Shown piece by piece: positions 1-6,102 of a DNA stretch of 6,555 nt. How positions within the stretch are numbered: the first letter of the stretch is position 1; each line of letters starts with the position of its first letter. A program made the translations under genes and the position numbers. The notes beneath the pieces are model-generated. The model searched no databases. It was given only the letters and a program-made list of their open reading frames with translations, and had not been told where the DNA came from. The stretch is from an uncultured Woeseiaceae bacterium. Its GTDB lineage: Bacteria; Pseudomonadota; Gammaproteobacteria; Steroidobacterales; Woeseiaceae. The DNA lies in assembly GCA_945787435.1 (NCBI GenBank), contig CALZHX010000363.1, positions 1 to 6,555 on the forward strand. Direction: 5' to 3'.

Positions 1-21
1 CAGCGACATGGAACTAAGTAG

Positions 22-36
22 CGCCCGGCGAGGGCG
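22..36 (-). terminator. Weak hairpin just downstream of the cold-shock gene
   Basis: A 5-bp inverted repeat (CGCCC / GGGCG, 5-nt loop) begins 3 bp past the csp stop codon on the minus strand. It could end the csp transcript. The sequence after it on that strand has only scattered T residues, with no clean T-tract. It is therefore a weak intrinsic terminator at best, and the real one may lie beyond the window edge. Confidence 0.3.
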
Positions 37-39
37 AAT

Positions 40-252
40 CTACTCGGCGATGACGTTTTCGGCCTGGGGACCTTTCTGGCCTTGCGTCACTTCCATCGTT
101 ACTTTCTGGCCCTCTTTCAGGGACTTGAAGCCTTCCATCTGGACCGCACTGTGATGGACGAAGACATCTGCCCCCCCTTCCTGCTCAATAAAGCCGAAAC
201 CTTTATCGTCGTTGAACCACTTTACGGTTCCCTGAACTCTTTCGCCTGACAT
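40..252 (-). CDS. csp: CspA-family cold-shock protein (single CSD, 70 aa)
   Basis: This is a small cytoplasmic single-stranded RNA/DNA-binding protein made of one cold-shock domain. Proteins of this family act as RNA chaperones that melt mRNA secondary structure; some are cold-induced and others constitutive or stress-linked. The whole 70-residue length fits the family. The opening GTVKWFN strand (residues 8-14), the RNP1 motif KGFGFIE (17-23) and the RNP2 motif VFVHHSA (30-36) are intact, including the aromatic residues that stack on nucleobases. The ATG at 252 is preceded by a GAGG Shine-Dalgarno core (complement of 258-261) five bases upstream. The gene is monocistronic as far as can be seen and divergent from ctaA. 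Sequence alone cannot show which paralogue this is or whether it responds to cold. Confidence 0.95.
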   Translation of the reverse strand: MSGERVQGTVKWFNDDKGFGFIEQEGGADVFVHHSAVQMEGFKSLKEGQKVTMEVTQGQKGPQAENVIAE

Positions 253-273
253 ATTTACCTCGTAACAAAATCG

Positions 274-287
274 CCACCAGAAGGTGG
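274..287 (-). promoter_or_regulatory. Short stem-loop in the csp leader
   Basis: CCACC and GGTGG form a perfect 5-bp stem around a 4-nt loop (TTCT when read on the csp strand). It lies about 20 bases upstream of the csp start codon, just before the Shine-Dalgarno sequence. Cold-shock mRNAs are known to carry temperature-responsive 5' leaders, so this hairpin could affect csp translation or mRNA stability. It is too short for that to be more than a suggestion. A TATAAC hexamer (minus strand, complement of 287-292) overlaps it and could be a -10 element, but no convincing -35 is paired with it. Confidence 0.3.
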
Positions 288-343
288 TTATACGCCCGCG
301 TCGTGCGACCGGGCAGCACCAATATAACCGTATGTCGGCGCAT

Positions 344-370
344 AAAAAAGGGCGGGCATCCTGCCCGCCC
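344..370 (-). terminator. Strong Rho-independent terminator, leftward, orphan
   Basis: A perfect 9-bp GC-rich stem (GGGCGGGCA at 350-358, TGCCCGCCC at 362-370) closes a 3-nt loop. On the minus strand it is followed directly by six T residues (the A-run at 344-349). This is a textbook intrinsic terminator for minus-strand transcription. On the plus strand there is no T-tract after the stem, so it is not bidirectional. It lies about 90 bp upstream of the csp start, and no minus-strand protein gene lies immediately to its right. It must therefore end a non-coding transcript, attenuate a long csp leader, or insulate csp from antisense readthrough. Confidence 0.85.
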
Positions 371-520
371 GGATCGTCAGGTCTCGCGGCTCGTGGGGGT
401 TATGACATTGGCCAAACCGAGACCAGAAACTCTGTACCGCGACCGTCATAGACTAGCCATGGGGAGGCGGCGCCTCTACTGGGGAAAATACCTAGCGTCA
501 GCAGTCACTTCAGCCGGTTC
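371..520 (-). ncRNA. Candidate structured RNA ending at the orphan terminator
   Basis: This stretch has no convincing protein gene. It contains several inverted repeats. GGTCTCG (380-386) pairs with CGAGACC (418-424). TCGCGG (384-389) pairs with CCGCGA (437-442) and would exclude the first stem. TATGAC (401-406) pairs with GTCATA (445-450). GAGGC/GCCTC forms a small hairpin at 464-476. Read on the minus strand it runs straight into the strong terminator at 344-370, as expected for a small RNA of roughly 150-200 nt. I could not match it to 6S, SRP, tmRNA, RNase P or a riboswitch class that I can recall, and no good minus-strand promoter stood out. The same repeats could instead belong to the plus-strand leader of ctaA. 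The right-hand end is arbitrary. Confidence 0.25.
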
Positions 521-541
521 GTGCTGCTAAGATTGCGCCCC

Positions 542-1567
542 ATGTCCGACACCAAACAAAACCGCCAGGTTGCGACCTGGTTACTCGTCTGCTGTGGCCT
601 AGTATTTGTCATGGTCGTACTGGGCGGCGTGACGCGCCTGACGGGCTCCGGCCTGTCGATGGCCGACTGGCGACCGATAATGGGCTGGCTGCCACCGATC
701 GGTGATGCCGAGTGGCGGCGCGTTTTCGAGATCTATCAGCAGACACCCGAGTTCCTGAAAATCAATTCACACATGGATGTGAATGAATTCAAAGGTATTT
801 TCTGGCTCGAATATCTGCACCGGCTGCTCGGTCGCACAATAGGCATCGTGTTCCTGGTGCCGTTTCTGGTTTTCCTGGCGAGAGGCTACATCGGGCTCCA
901 GGAGATGCCCAAGTACCTGCTGATGTTCGTGCTGGGCGGGCTGCAAGGCGTGCTGGGCTGGTACATGGTCAAGAGCGGGCTTATCGACAATCCTCACGTT
1001 AGCCAGTATCGACTGACGGCGCACCTGCTCGCAGCATTCCTAATATATGCTTTCATGTTCTGGGTCGCGATGTCGCGCCTGTTTCCTCAGCAACAAGGCA
1101 TTCGACACCCCTGGTTTGGCAAGTCCGTGATGCTGATCGTGCTGATTTCGATCACCATAATCTCGGGCGGTTTTGTCGCAGGCCTCAAGGCGGGTGAGAT
1201 CTACAACACCTTCCCTTTGATGGGAGCTTACTGGTTGCCGCCTGGACTGTCGGCCCTCGACCCGTTCTGGCGAAATCTCACAGAAAACATGACGACGGTA
1301 CAGTTCAACCATCGACTGCTGGCAATCACGACATTCTTCGTAATCGTCGTATTCTGGTGGCGTGCCCGCAAGGCAGGCATGCCGCAACGCTCAGGGCCAG
1401 CGGTAAATGCATTGCTGCATACCGCGATTCTGCAGGTTATTCTCGGAATATCCACACTGCTGCTTAGCGTGCCAACAGCACTTGCAGCAGCTCACCAGGG
1501 TGTCGCCATGCTGCTGTTTACGGTTGCGTTGTATCTCGTACACAGCCTACGGAAAGTACCCATTTGA
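542..1567 (+). CDS. ctaA: Heme A synthase, COX15/CtaA family (Cox15 type)
   Basis: This integral membrane enzyme oxidises the C8 methyl group of heme O to the formyl group of heme A, the cofactor of aa3-type cytochrome c oxidases. The 341-residue protein has about eight hydrophobic segments (near residues 13-33, 97-115, 125-145, 158-178, 195-215, 258-275, 287-309 and 314-336). Family motifs are all present: GGVTRLTGSGLSM (28-40), EYLHRLLGR (90-98), YRLTAHL (156-162), AGEIYNTFPLMG (217-228), VQFNHR (253-258) and AHQG (317-320). The four heme-ligand histidines are H93, H161, H257 and H318, with E90 in the place of the catalytic glutamate of Bacillus CtaA. The first extracytoplasmic loop is long and lacks the cysteine pair of the Bacillus type. 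I chose ATG 542 over an in-frame GTG at 521; neither has a good Shine-Dalgarno sequence (only TAAG at 528-531). No oxidase genes (ctaB/C/D/E, SURF1) are adjacent. hemN follows after 31 bp, so co-transcription is likely. Confidence 0.95.
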   Translation: MSDTKQNRQVATWLLVCCGLVFVMVVLGGVTRLTGSGLSMADWRPIMGWLPPIGDAEWRRVFEIYQQTPEFLKINSHMDVNEFKGIFWLEYLHRLLGRTIGIVFLVPFLVFLARGYIGLQEMPKYLLMFVLGGLQGVLGWYMVKSGLIDNPHVSQYRLTAHLLAAFLIYAFMFWVAMSRLFPQQQGIRHPWFGKSVMLIVLISITIISGGFVAGLKAGEIYNTFPLMGAYWLPPGLSALDPFWRNLTENMTTVQFNHRLLAITTFFVIVVFWWRARKAGMPQRSGPAVNALLHTAILQVILGISTLLLSVPTALAAAHQGVAMLLFTVALYLVHSLRKVPI

Positions 1568-1598
1568 GTGCAGAACGATTTAAGCGACCATTTAGACT

Positions 1599-2987
1599 AT
1601 GTCTACAGACACCGTTTGTTTTGATCTCGACCTGATCCGCCGCTACGACGGGCGCGGACCACGGTACACATCGTATCCGACCGCACTGCAGTTCAGCGAA
1701 GACCTGACGGTGCAGAACTACATCGATAACGCGCAGGCCAGCAATACGTCTGGCGTGCCCTTGTCGCTCTACGTTCATATCCCGTTTTGCCATACGCTCT
1801 GCTACTACTGCGGCTGCAACAAGATCGTGACGCACAACCAGGAGCGAGTCAGCAAATACATGGGCAACCTGTATCGCGAAATCGAGATGCAGTCCGATTT
1901 GTTTGACCGCGCACGTTTGGTGGAACAGCTGCACTTTGGTGGCGGAACACCGACCTACCTCGACGAAGTGCAGATGCGCAGCCTGCTTGCGAAACTCAGG
2001 GACGCGTTTACGCTCGACACGAGCGAGCAGCGGCAGTTCTCGATCGAGGTTGATCCGAGAACAGTCACCGAAGAAAGTATTCACCTGTTAACCGAACTGG
2101 GCTTCAATCGCCTTAGTCTTGGCATCCAGGATTTTGACGCAGCTGTTCAGGAAGCAGTGAACCGCAAGCAATCTGTCGCCGAAGTTACGTCGCTGGTCGA
2201 GGCATCGCGCCAGGCCGGTTTCCGCTCGATTTCCTTTGACCTTATCTACGGATTGCCGCTGCAGTCGGTTCAAAGCTTCGAACAGACGCTCGATACCGCC
2301 ATAGAAATGCGACCGGACCGCTTTGCTGTATACAACTACGCACACCTGCCACAGCGCTTCAAAGGCCAGCGCATGATCAATGCGGACGACATCCCGGCAC
2401 CCGAAGTCAAGCTCGACATCCTGGAAAATACGATCGAACGCCTTACTGCGGCGGGCTACATTTACATCGGCATGGACCATTTCGCCCTGCCCGATGATGA
2501 GCTGGTGCAGGCGCGCCGCAATGGCACGCTGCAGCGCAATTTCCAGGGATATTCAACACATCGCCATTGCGACCTTGTCGCGCTCGGTGTCAGTTCCATC
2601 AGCAGCATCGGCAACGTATTCGCACAGAGCTCGGTTACGACTATGGAATACGAAACACTGATAGAGAACGGCACGCTGCCCATCCGCAAAGGAATCGCAG
2701 TGGACGACGACGACCTGTTGCGCGCCGACGTTATTCAGTCGCTGATGTGTTACGACGAACTGATCTTTGACGAGTTTGGCCGCGAACACGACATTGATTT
2801 TCGCGAGTACTTTGCAGCGGAGATCGAAAAACTCGGTCCGCTGGCCAAAGATGACCTGATTGCCCTGGACGCGACCGGAATTCGAATAACCCCGAAAGGC
2901 CGCTTGTTACTTCGCAACATTGCGATGACATTTGATCGTTATATCGGTATCGAAGAAAATGCCAATCGCTTCTCCAAGGCGATTTAG
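1599..2987 (+). CDS. hemN: Oxygen-independent coproporphyrinogen III oxidase
   Basis: This cytoplasmic radical-SAM enzyme decarboxylates two propionate side chains of coproporphyrinogen III to give protoporphyrinogen IX without O2. At 462 residues it matches the usual length (E. coli HemN is 457). The N-terminal RYDGRGPRYTSYPTAL stretch is the true-HemN signature. The radical-SAM cluster motif reads IPFCHTLCYYCGCN, with 4Fe-4S ligands C64, C68 and C71 and the HemN-typical extra C73; Y58 lies just before. GGGTPTYL (114-121), IEVDPR (149-154), GIQDF (175-179) and the C-terminal NFQGYSTH (314-321) and RNIAMTFDRYI (439-449) are also present. The last two separate HemN from the HemW/HutW look-alikes. 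The ATG at 1599 aligns with the E. coli N-terminus but has no clear Shine-Dalgarno sequence. It lies 31 bp after ctaA, suggesting a heme operon. I saw no clear FNR-type TTGAT-N4-ATCAA site just upstream. Confidence 0.97.
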   Translation: MSTDTVCFDLDLIRRYDGRGPRYTSYPTALQFSEDLTVQNYIDNAQASNTSGVPLSLYVHIPFCHTLCYYCGCNKIVTHNQERVSKYMGNLYREIEMQSDLFDRARLVEQLHFGGGTPTYLDEVQMRSLLAKLRDAFTLDTSEQRQFSIEVDPRTVTEESIHLLTELGFNRLSLGIQDFDAAVQEAVNRKQSVAEVTSLVEASRQAGFRSISFDLIYGLPLQSVQSFEQTLDTAIEMRPDRFAVYNYAHLPQRFKGQRMINADDIPAPEVKLDILENTIERLTAAGYIYIGMDHFALPDDELVQARRNGTLQRNFQGYSTHRHCDLVALGVSSISSIGNVFAQSSVTTMEYETLIENGTLPIRKGIAVDDDDLLRADVIQSLMCYDELIFDEFGREHDIDFREYFAAEIEKLGPLAKDDLIALDATGIRITPKGRLLLRNIAMTFDRYIGIEENANRFSKAI

Positions 2988-3000
2988 CAAGGCGATCTAG
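2975..3000. repeat. Tandem 13-bp duplication at the hemN/ilvE junction
   Basis: CAAGGCGATTTAG (2975-2987) is followed immediately by CAAGGCGATCTAG (2988-3000), 12 of 13 bases identical. The first copy supplies the hemN stop codon on the plus strand. The second contains CTAG, whose complement supplies the ilvE stop codon on the minus strand. The two genes thus converge with only 9 bp between their stops. No intrinsic terminator fits in this gap. Confidence 0.85.
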
Positions 3001-4010
3001 GAAGTTTCAGGAACGCTCAAGGGAACTTCGGTCAGCCAGCTGTGCGTGTCCGGCGCATCGCCGTAGTGAATGTCCTGCAAGGCCTTACGCAGTTTGGCGG
3101 TGTTCAGACCAGGCTGGCCGTCCATGACACTGCGCTCCTCACCTTTGTAGACCAGGCAACCAACCGGCGCCAGACAAGCCGCCGTGCCGGACAGCGCCGC
3201 CTCATGAGTCGGGATCGCCGCCAGCAGTTCGTCGACGGTAAAATCTCGCTCAGTAACCTTGTAACCATAATCGCCAGCCAGGGTCAGGATCGACGCCCGC
3301 GTTAAGCCATGCAGGAATGACGTGTCGAGCGCCTTGGTGATGACTTCGTCGTCGCTGATGAGGAGAAAATTGGCGGCACCAGTCTCCTGTACATCGCCGT
3401 TAGGGCAGAACAAAACCTGGTCGACCCCGTACTCGGCCTTGGCCGCGAGCGTCGGCCCCAACGCCCCGGCATAGTTTCCACCTGTCTTGGTGCTGCCAAG
3501 TTGTTCCGTGGAGCGGGCGCGTTCGTCATCGACGAGTAGTTTCAGCGGCCGTGCGCCACCTTCAAAATAGTCACCGACCGGGGATGTCAGTATGAACAGC
3601 GTTGCTTCGGTCGATGGCGCCGCAGCGGCACCAATATTCGGCAGCGTGCCTATCAGGGTTGGCCTCAGGTAAAGCGAGCTTGGCGGCGCGGGAATGTCGT
3701 CGATGTTCTTCGCGACAATATCGAGAACCATATTTGCGAGCATCCCGGCATCAGGTACGGGCAGGCATAGCGACGCGGCGCTTTTCTGCATCCTTGCGAC
3801 GTGGTCATGAAGCCGGAAGATTCGCGCCTTGCCATCCTCCCAGCGATACGCCTTGAAGCCCTCGAAACAGGTGCTCGCGTAGTGCAAGACATGTGCTGCC
3901 GGATGCATGGGCAGCGGTGCCAGTGGCTCGATTGCCGCTTCCTGCCACGCTCCGTTTTTGTAGTGGGCGATTGCGATATGGTCGCAAAAGACCGTGCCAA
4001 ATTGTGCCAT
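2997..4010 (-). CDS. ilvE: Branched-chain amino acid aminotransferase (fold IV, BCAT)
   Basis: This PLP enzyme interconverts leucine, isoleucine and valine with their 2-oxo acids, using 2-oxoglutarate/glutamate as partner. Depending on flux it acts in synthesis or breakdown. Numbering from the ATG at 4010 (337 aa), visible features are LHYASTCFEGFKAYR (42-56), LYLRPTLIGTLPNIG (113-127), SPVGDYFEGG (143-152), TKTGGNYAGAL (174-184) with Schiff-base lysine K175, QETGAANF (208-215) with E209 placed to contact the PLP pyridine nitrogen, and SGTAACLAPVG (274-284). The length and the GGNYA-type lysine motif resemble the longer type II/mitochondrial-like BCATs rather than the roughly 305-residue E. 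coli form. The CXXC redox pair of mammalian BCAT is absent; a single cysteine remains in that loop. A TTG codon directly upstream (4013) is in frame, but ATG is preferred. No good Shine-Dalgarno sequence is visible. It starts 43 bp after the XRE-cupin regulator stop, so it is probably the second gene of that operon. Confidence 0.9.
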   Translation of the reverse strand: MAQFGTVFCDHIAIAHYKNGAWQEAAIEPLAPLPMHPAAHVLHYASTCFEGFKAYRWEDGKARIFRLHDHVARMQKSAASLCLPVPDAGMLANMVLDIVAKNIDDIPAPPSSLYLRPTLIGTLPNIGAAAAPSTEATLFILTSPVGDYFEGGARPLKLLVDDERARSTEQLGSTKTGGNYAGALGPTLAAKAEYGVDQVLFCPNGDVQETGAANFLLISDDEVITKALDTSFLHGLTRASILTLAGDYGYKVTERDFTVDELLAAIPTHEAALSGTAACLAPVGCLVYKGEERSVMDGQPGLNTAKLRKALQDIHYGDAPDTHSWLTEVPLSVPETS

Positions 4011-4053
4011 CAAATTCTAATCTGGATTAAAAAAACCGGGCGGCTATTCTGAA

Positions 4054-4602
4054 TCAGAAACTGGGTGGGCTGCAAGCAGTAATCAATTCACAGGGCTCAT
4101 TGCCGGGATTGCGGAACAGGTGCGGCTGATCGCTTCTGAAGTAGTACGCATCTCCAGCCCTGAGCACCTCGGTCTTATCGGCGACAGTTACCTCGAGGCG
4201 ACCGCTCAGCACAATGCCGCATTCCTCGCCCTCGTGCGTCATTGCATGACGGCCCGTGCCGGCACCTGGCTGATAGCACTCCTTGATCAGCTGAATCGCC
4301 TTGTTGTGCAGATTTGCACCGACTTGCCGGAACGAGACGCCACCGTCAGCGATCTCGGTAAGCTCCTCGGCGCGAAAGAATATGCGATCGACAGCCTCGA
4401 AATCGTCCGCAAAGAACTCGCTGAGGCTCATTGGGATGCCATCGAGCACCTTCTTCAGCATGCTCACGGTTGGGTTCAGGCGCGCCGCCTCGATCTGCGA
4501 GATCGTGGCATTTGCGACCCCGGAGACGCGGGCCAGGTGGCGCTGCGAGAGCCCGAGCCGGGTACGAATGGCCTTCAGGCGATGGCCGATTTCCTGGTCC
4601 AC
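4054..4602 (-). CDS. XRE-cupin transcriptional regulator, PuuR-like
   Basis: This 182-residue DNA-binding regulator has an N-terminal XRE-type helix-turn-helix (about residues 6-60, core GLSQRHLARVSG and ATISQIEAARLNPTVSML) and a C-terminal cupin domain (about 108-178). Cupin motif 1 reads RHAMTHEGEECGIVLSG (118-134); motif 2 reads GDAYYFRSDQPHLFRN (150-165), with H161 and N165. Overall architecture, length and the terminal ...SPPSF resemble E. coli PuuR, the putrescine catabolism repressor. Family members usually sense a small nitrogenous metabolite through the cupin pocket. Divergence from the aminotransferase-mmsA pair suggests a ligand tied to beta-alanine or polyamine breakdown; the actual ligand is unknown. 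The start is GTG at 4602, backed by a strong GGAGG (complement of 4612-4616) nine bases upstream. Operator-like site 1 lies directly upstream of that Shine-Dalgarno sequence, suggesting autoregulation. ilvE follows in the same direction. Confidence 0.9.
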   Translation of the reverse strand: MDQEIGHRLKAIRTRLGLSQRHLARVSGVANATISQIEAARLNPTVSMLKKVLDGIPMSLSEFFADDFEAVDRIFFRAEELTEIADGGVSFRQVGANLHNKAIQLIKECYQPGAGTGRHAMTHEGEECGIVLSGRLEVTVADKTEVLRAGDAYYFRSDQPHLFRNPGNEPCELITACSPPSF

Positions 4603-4620
4603 GGGAGACCCCCTCCGATG

Positions 4621-4638
4621 TGTTTACTAAGCTAAACA
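4621..4638. promoter_or_regulatory. Operator-like palindrome, site 1
   Basis: TGTTTACTAAGCTAAACA is an inverted repeat with perfect 6-bp arms (TGTTTA / TAAACA) around a 6-bp centre. It lies between the predicted regulator promoter -10 and the regulator Shine-Dalgarno sequence, about where transcription would start. A protein bound here should block the regulator-ilvE transcript. XRE-family dimers commonly bind short palindromes of this kind. That the neighbouring regulator is the binder is inference from position. Confidence 0.5.
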
Positions 4639-4666
4639 TTCTGAGTGGTCTCAGCCTGAAAATCAA
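4638..4666 (-). promoter_or_regulatory. Predicted sigma70 promoter for the regulator-ilvE unit
   Basis: On the minus strand, TTGATT (complement of 4661-4666) is followed after exactly 17 bp by CAGAAT (complement of 4638-4643). Each matches 4 of 6 bases of the -35 and -10 consensus. Transcription would begin inside operator-like site 1. A small CTGAG-TGGT-CTCAG inverted repeat (4641-4654) sits at the -10 and spacer and may be a further protein contact or chance. Confidence 0.45.
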
Positions 4667-4692
4667 TGACTTAGAGATGATCACATAACTGA

Positions 4693-4722
4693 TTGTTTAA
4701 CATAGCTAATCGGATTTACACT
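4693..4722 (+). promoter_or_regulatory. Possible promoter for the aminotransferase-mmsA unit
   Basis: TTGTTT (4693-4698) and TACACT (4717-4722) are spaced by 18 bp and could be -35 and -10 elements. They give a leader of about 30 nt before the ATG at 4759. The -35 match is weak (TTG only), as expected for a promoter that needs an activator or is tightly controlled. Operator-like site 2 overlaps the -35 and spacer. Confidence 0.35.
4694..4711. promoter_or_regulatory. Operator-like element, site 2
   Basis: TGTTTAACATAGCTAATC repeats the TGTTTA and AGCTAA blocks of site 1 in the same order and orientation, with one extra base between them. It is less palindromic than site 1. The two sites start 73 bp apart, close to seven helical turns, so proteins bound at both would face the same side of the DNA. 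It overlaps the predicted rightward promoter. Confidence 0.4.
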
Positions 4723-4758
4723 TATCGCCCTGTTTGAATCACGTCGGAGTCTCCCCTG

Positions 4759-6081
4759 ATGAGCACAGTCGCCACAGATATCGATGCCCTATGGATGCCG
4801 TTTACGGCCAACCGCGATTTCAAGAAGAACCCGCGCATCATTTCCGGTGCCGAAGGCCATCATTACATCGCCGCAGACGGCACGCGCCTGTACGACATGT
4901 TTTCGGGCCTCTGGACCTCCGGTGTCGGTCATTGCCACCCGAAAATCGTTGCAGCCGTGCAAAAGCAGGTTGCCGAGCTCGACTACTGCATGAGCTTTCA
5001 AATGGGCAATGACAAGGCATTCGCACTCGCCGAACGCGTCATCGACATGGCGCCGGACGGCTTTTCCAATGCTTTTTTTACCAACTCCGGTTCGGAATCG
5101 GTTGATACCGCACTGAAGATCGCGCTTGCCTACCACCGTGCGCGGGGCGAAGGTAATCGCACCCGGCTGATCGGTCGCGAGAAGGGCTACCACGGCGTCA
5201 ATTTCGGCGGCATGTCGGTTGGCGGCATCGTGCCTAACCGCAAAGTCTTCAGTGCGAACCTGATACCCGGCGTCGACCACATCCGCCACACACTCAACAT
5301 TAACGAAAACGCGTTCAGTCGCAAACAGCCTGAGTGGGGGACGCACCTTGCCGATGACCTGCAACGCCTGGCCGAACTCCACGACGGCAGCAATATCGCC
5401 GCGGTCATTGTCGAGCCCGTGGCCGGGTCAGCCGGAGTTCTTCCGCCGCCAGCAGGATATCTCGAACGCCTGCGCGAGATTTGCGATCAACATGGCATTT
5501 TGCTGATCTTCGATGAAGTCATTACGGCGTTTGGTCGTCTTGGTACAGCATTTGGAGCGCAGCGCTTCGGCGTCACGCCCGACATCATTACCTCGGCCAA
5601 GGGCCTGACGAACGGCGTCGTGCCGATGGGATGTGTCCTCGTGCAAGAGCACATCCACGATGCGTTCATGCAAGGCCCCGAACACATGGTTGAGTTGTTC
5701 CATGGCTACACGTATTCGGGCCACCCACTCGCGGCCGCGGCCGGGCTTGCCGTAATGGACGTGTACGAGGAAGAAGGTACATTCGAGCAGGCTGCAGCCC
5801 TCGAGCAGACCTTTGAGGACATCCTGCACTCGTTCAAGGACCACGAGAAAGTGATCGATATCCGCAACTTCGGCCTGATGGGCTCAATTGAGCTCGCACC
5901 ACGTAAGGGCGACCCCGGCGCTCGTGGTCTCGAAATCCACAAGAAGTGCTTCTGGGATGAAAAGCTCGTCGTGCGCAATGGCATGGACGTATTACAATTC
6001 TCACCTTTCCTGAATTCGAATGTCGATGACATGCAGCAGTCCTTCGAGGCTATTCGCCGCGTCATCGATTCAGTCGACTAA
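4759..6081 (+). CDS. bauA: Beta-alanine/omega-amino acid:pyruvate aminotransferase
   Basis: This class III PLP aminotransferase is predicted to move the terminal amino group of beta-alanine (and related omega-amino acids such as 3-aminoisobutyrate) to pyruvate, giving malonate semialdehyde and L-alanine. The 440-residue length is typical. Clade markers are LWMPFTANR (11-19), FSGLWTSGVGHCHP (48-61) and the C-terminal VRNGMDVLQFSPFLNS (405-420), which resembles the Pseudomonas omega-amino acid:pyruvate enzyme. Active-site residues are GSES (111-114, phosphate binding), YHG (144-146, stacking on PLP), D252 in FDEVITAFGR, Schiff-base lysine K281 in TSAKGLTNG, T318 in GYTYSGHP, and R406 where the carboxylate-binding arginine is expected. 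GGAG at 4746-4749 lies nine bases before the ATG. mmsA follows after 21 bp, matching the order of bauA and bauC in Pseudomonas beta-alanine catabolism. Substrate preference cannot be fixed from sequence; taurine or polyamine aminotransferase activity remains possible. Confidence 0.9.
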   Translation: MSTVATDIDALWMPFTANRDFKKNPRIISGAEGHHYIAADGTRLYDMFSGLWTSGVGHCHPKIVAAVQKQVAELDYCMSFQMGNDKAFALAERVIDMAPDGFSNAFFTNSGSESVDTALKIALAYHRARGEGNRTRLIGREKGYHGVNFGGMSVGGIVPNRKVFSANLIPGVDHIRHTLNINENAFSRKQPEWGTHLADDLQRLAELHDGSNIAAVIVEPVAGSAGVLPPPAGYLERLREICDQHGILLIFDEVITAFGRLGTAFGAQRFGVTPDIITSAKGLTNGVVPMGCVLVQEHIHDAFMQGPEHMVELFHGYTYSGHPLAAAAGLAVMDVYEEEGTFEQAAALEQTFEDILHSFKDHEKVIDIRNFGLMGSIELAPRKGDPGARGLEIHKKCFWDEKLVVRNGMDVLQFSPFLNSNVDDMQQSFEAIRRVIDSVD

Positions 6082-6102
6082 TCGGCTGCACCTGGAGACA
6101 CC

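Noticed and set aside
303..530. 75-codon plus-strand open frame in the csp-ctaA intergenic region
   Set aside because: It starts on GTG without a Shine-Dalgarno sequence, reads through the terminator hairpin, overlaps the ctaA start and has no recognisable domain.
1619..1636. TTGATCTCGACCTGATCC as a possible FNR-type site near hemN
   Set aside because: It lies inside the hemN coding region and the right half does not match ATCAA, so it is coding sequence rather than an FNR box.
1518..2084. 188-codon minus-strand open frame opposite hemN
   Set aside because: It lies wholly opposite the end of ctaA and the conserved N-terminal half of hemN, including the cluster-binding cysteines. It is a shadow frame with no family resemblance.
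4011..4053. GC-rich run followed by seven T residues on the minus strand between the regulator and ilvE, resembling a terminator
   Set aside because: The only pairing is CCG/CGG with a 2-base loop, which cannot form a stable terminator stem. The regulator and ilvE are better treated as one unit.
4120..4635. 171-codon plus-strand open frame opposite the regulator
   Set aside because: It mirrors the clearly conserved XRE-cupin gene, and its composition is typical of an antisense shadow.
4674..4686. TGTGATCATCTC (minus strand) as a possible CRP site
   Set aside because: Only the left half TGTGA matches; there is no TCACA at the required spacing.
4789..5382. 197-codon minus-strand open frame opposite the aminotransferase
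   Set aside because: The opposite strand encodes intact class III aminotransferase motifs throughout, so this is a shadow frame.
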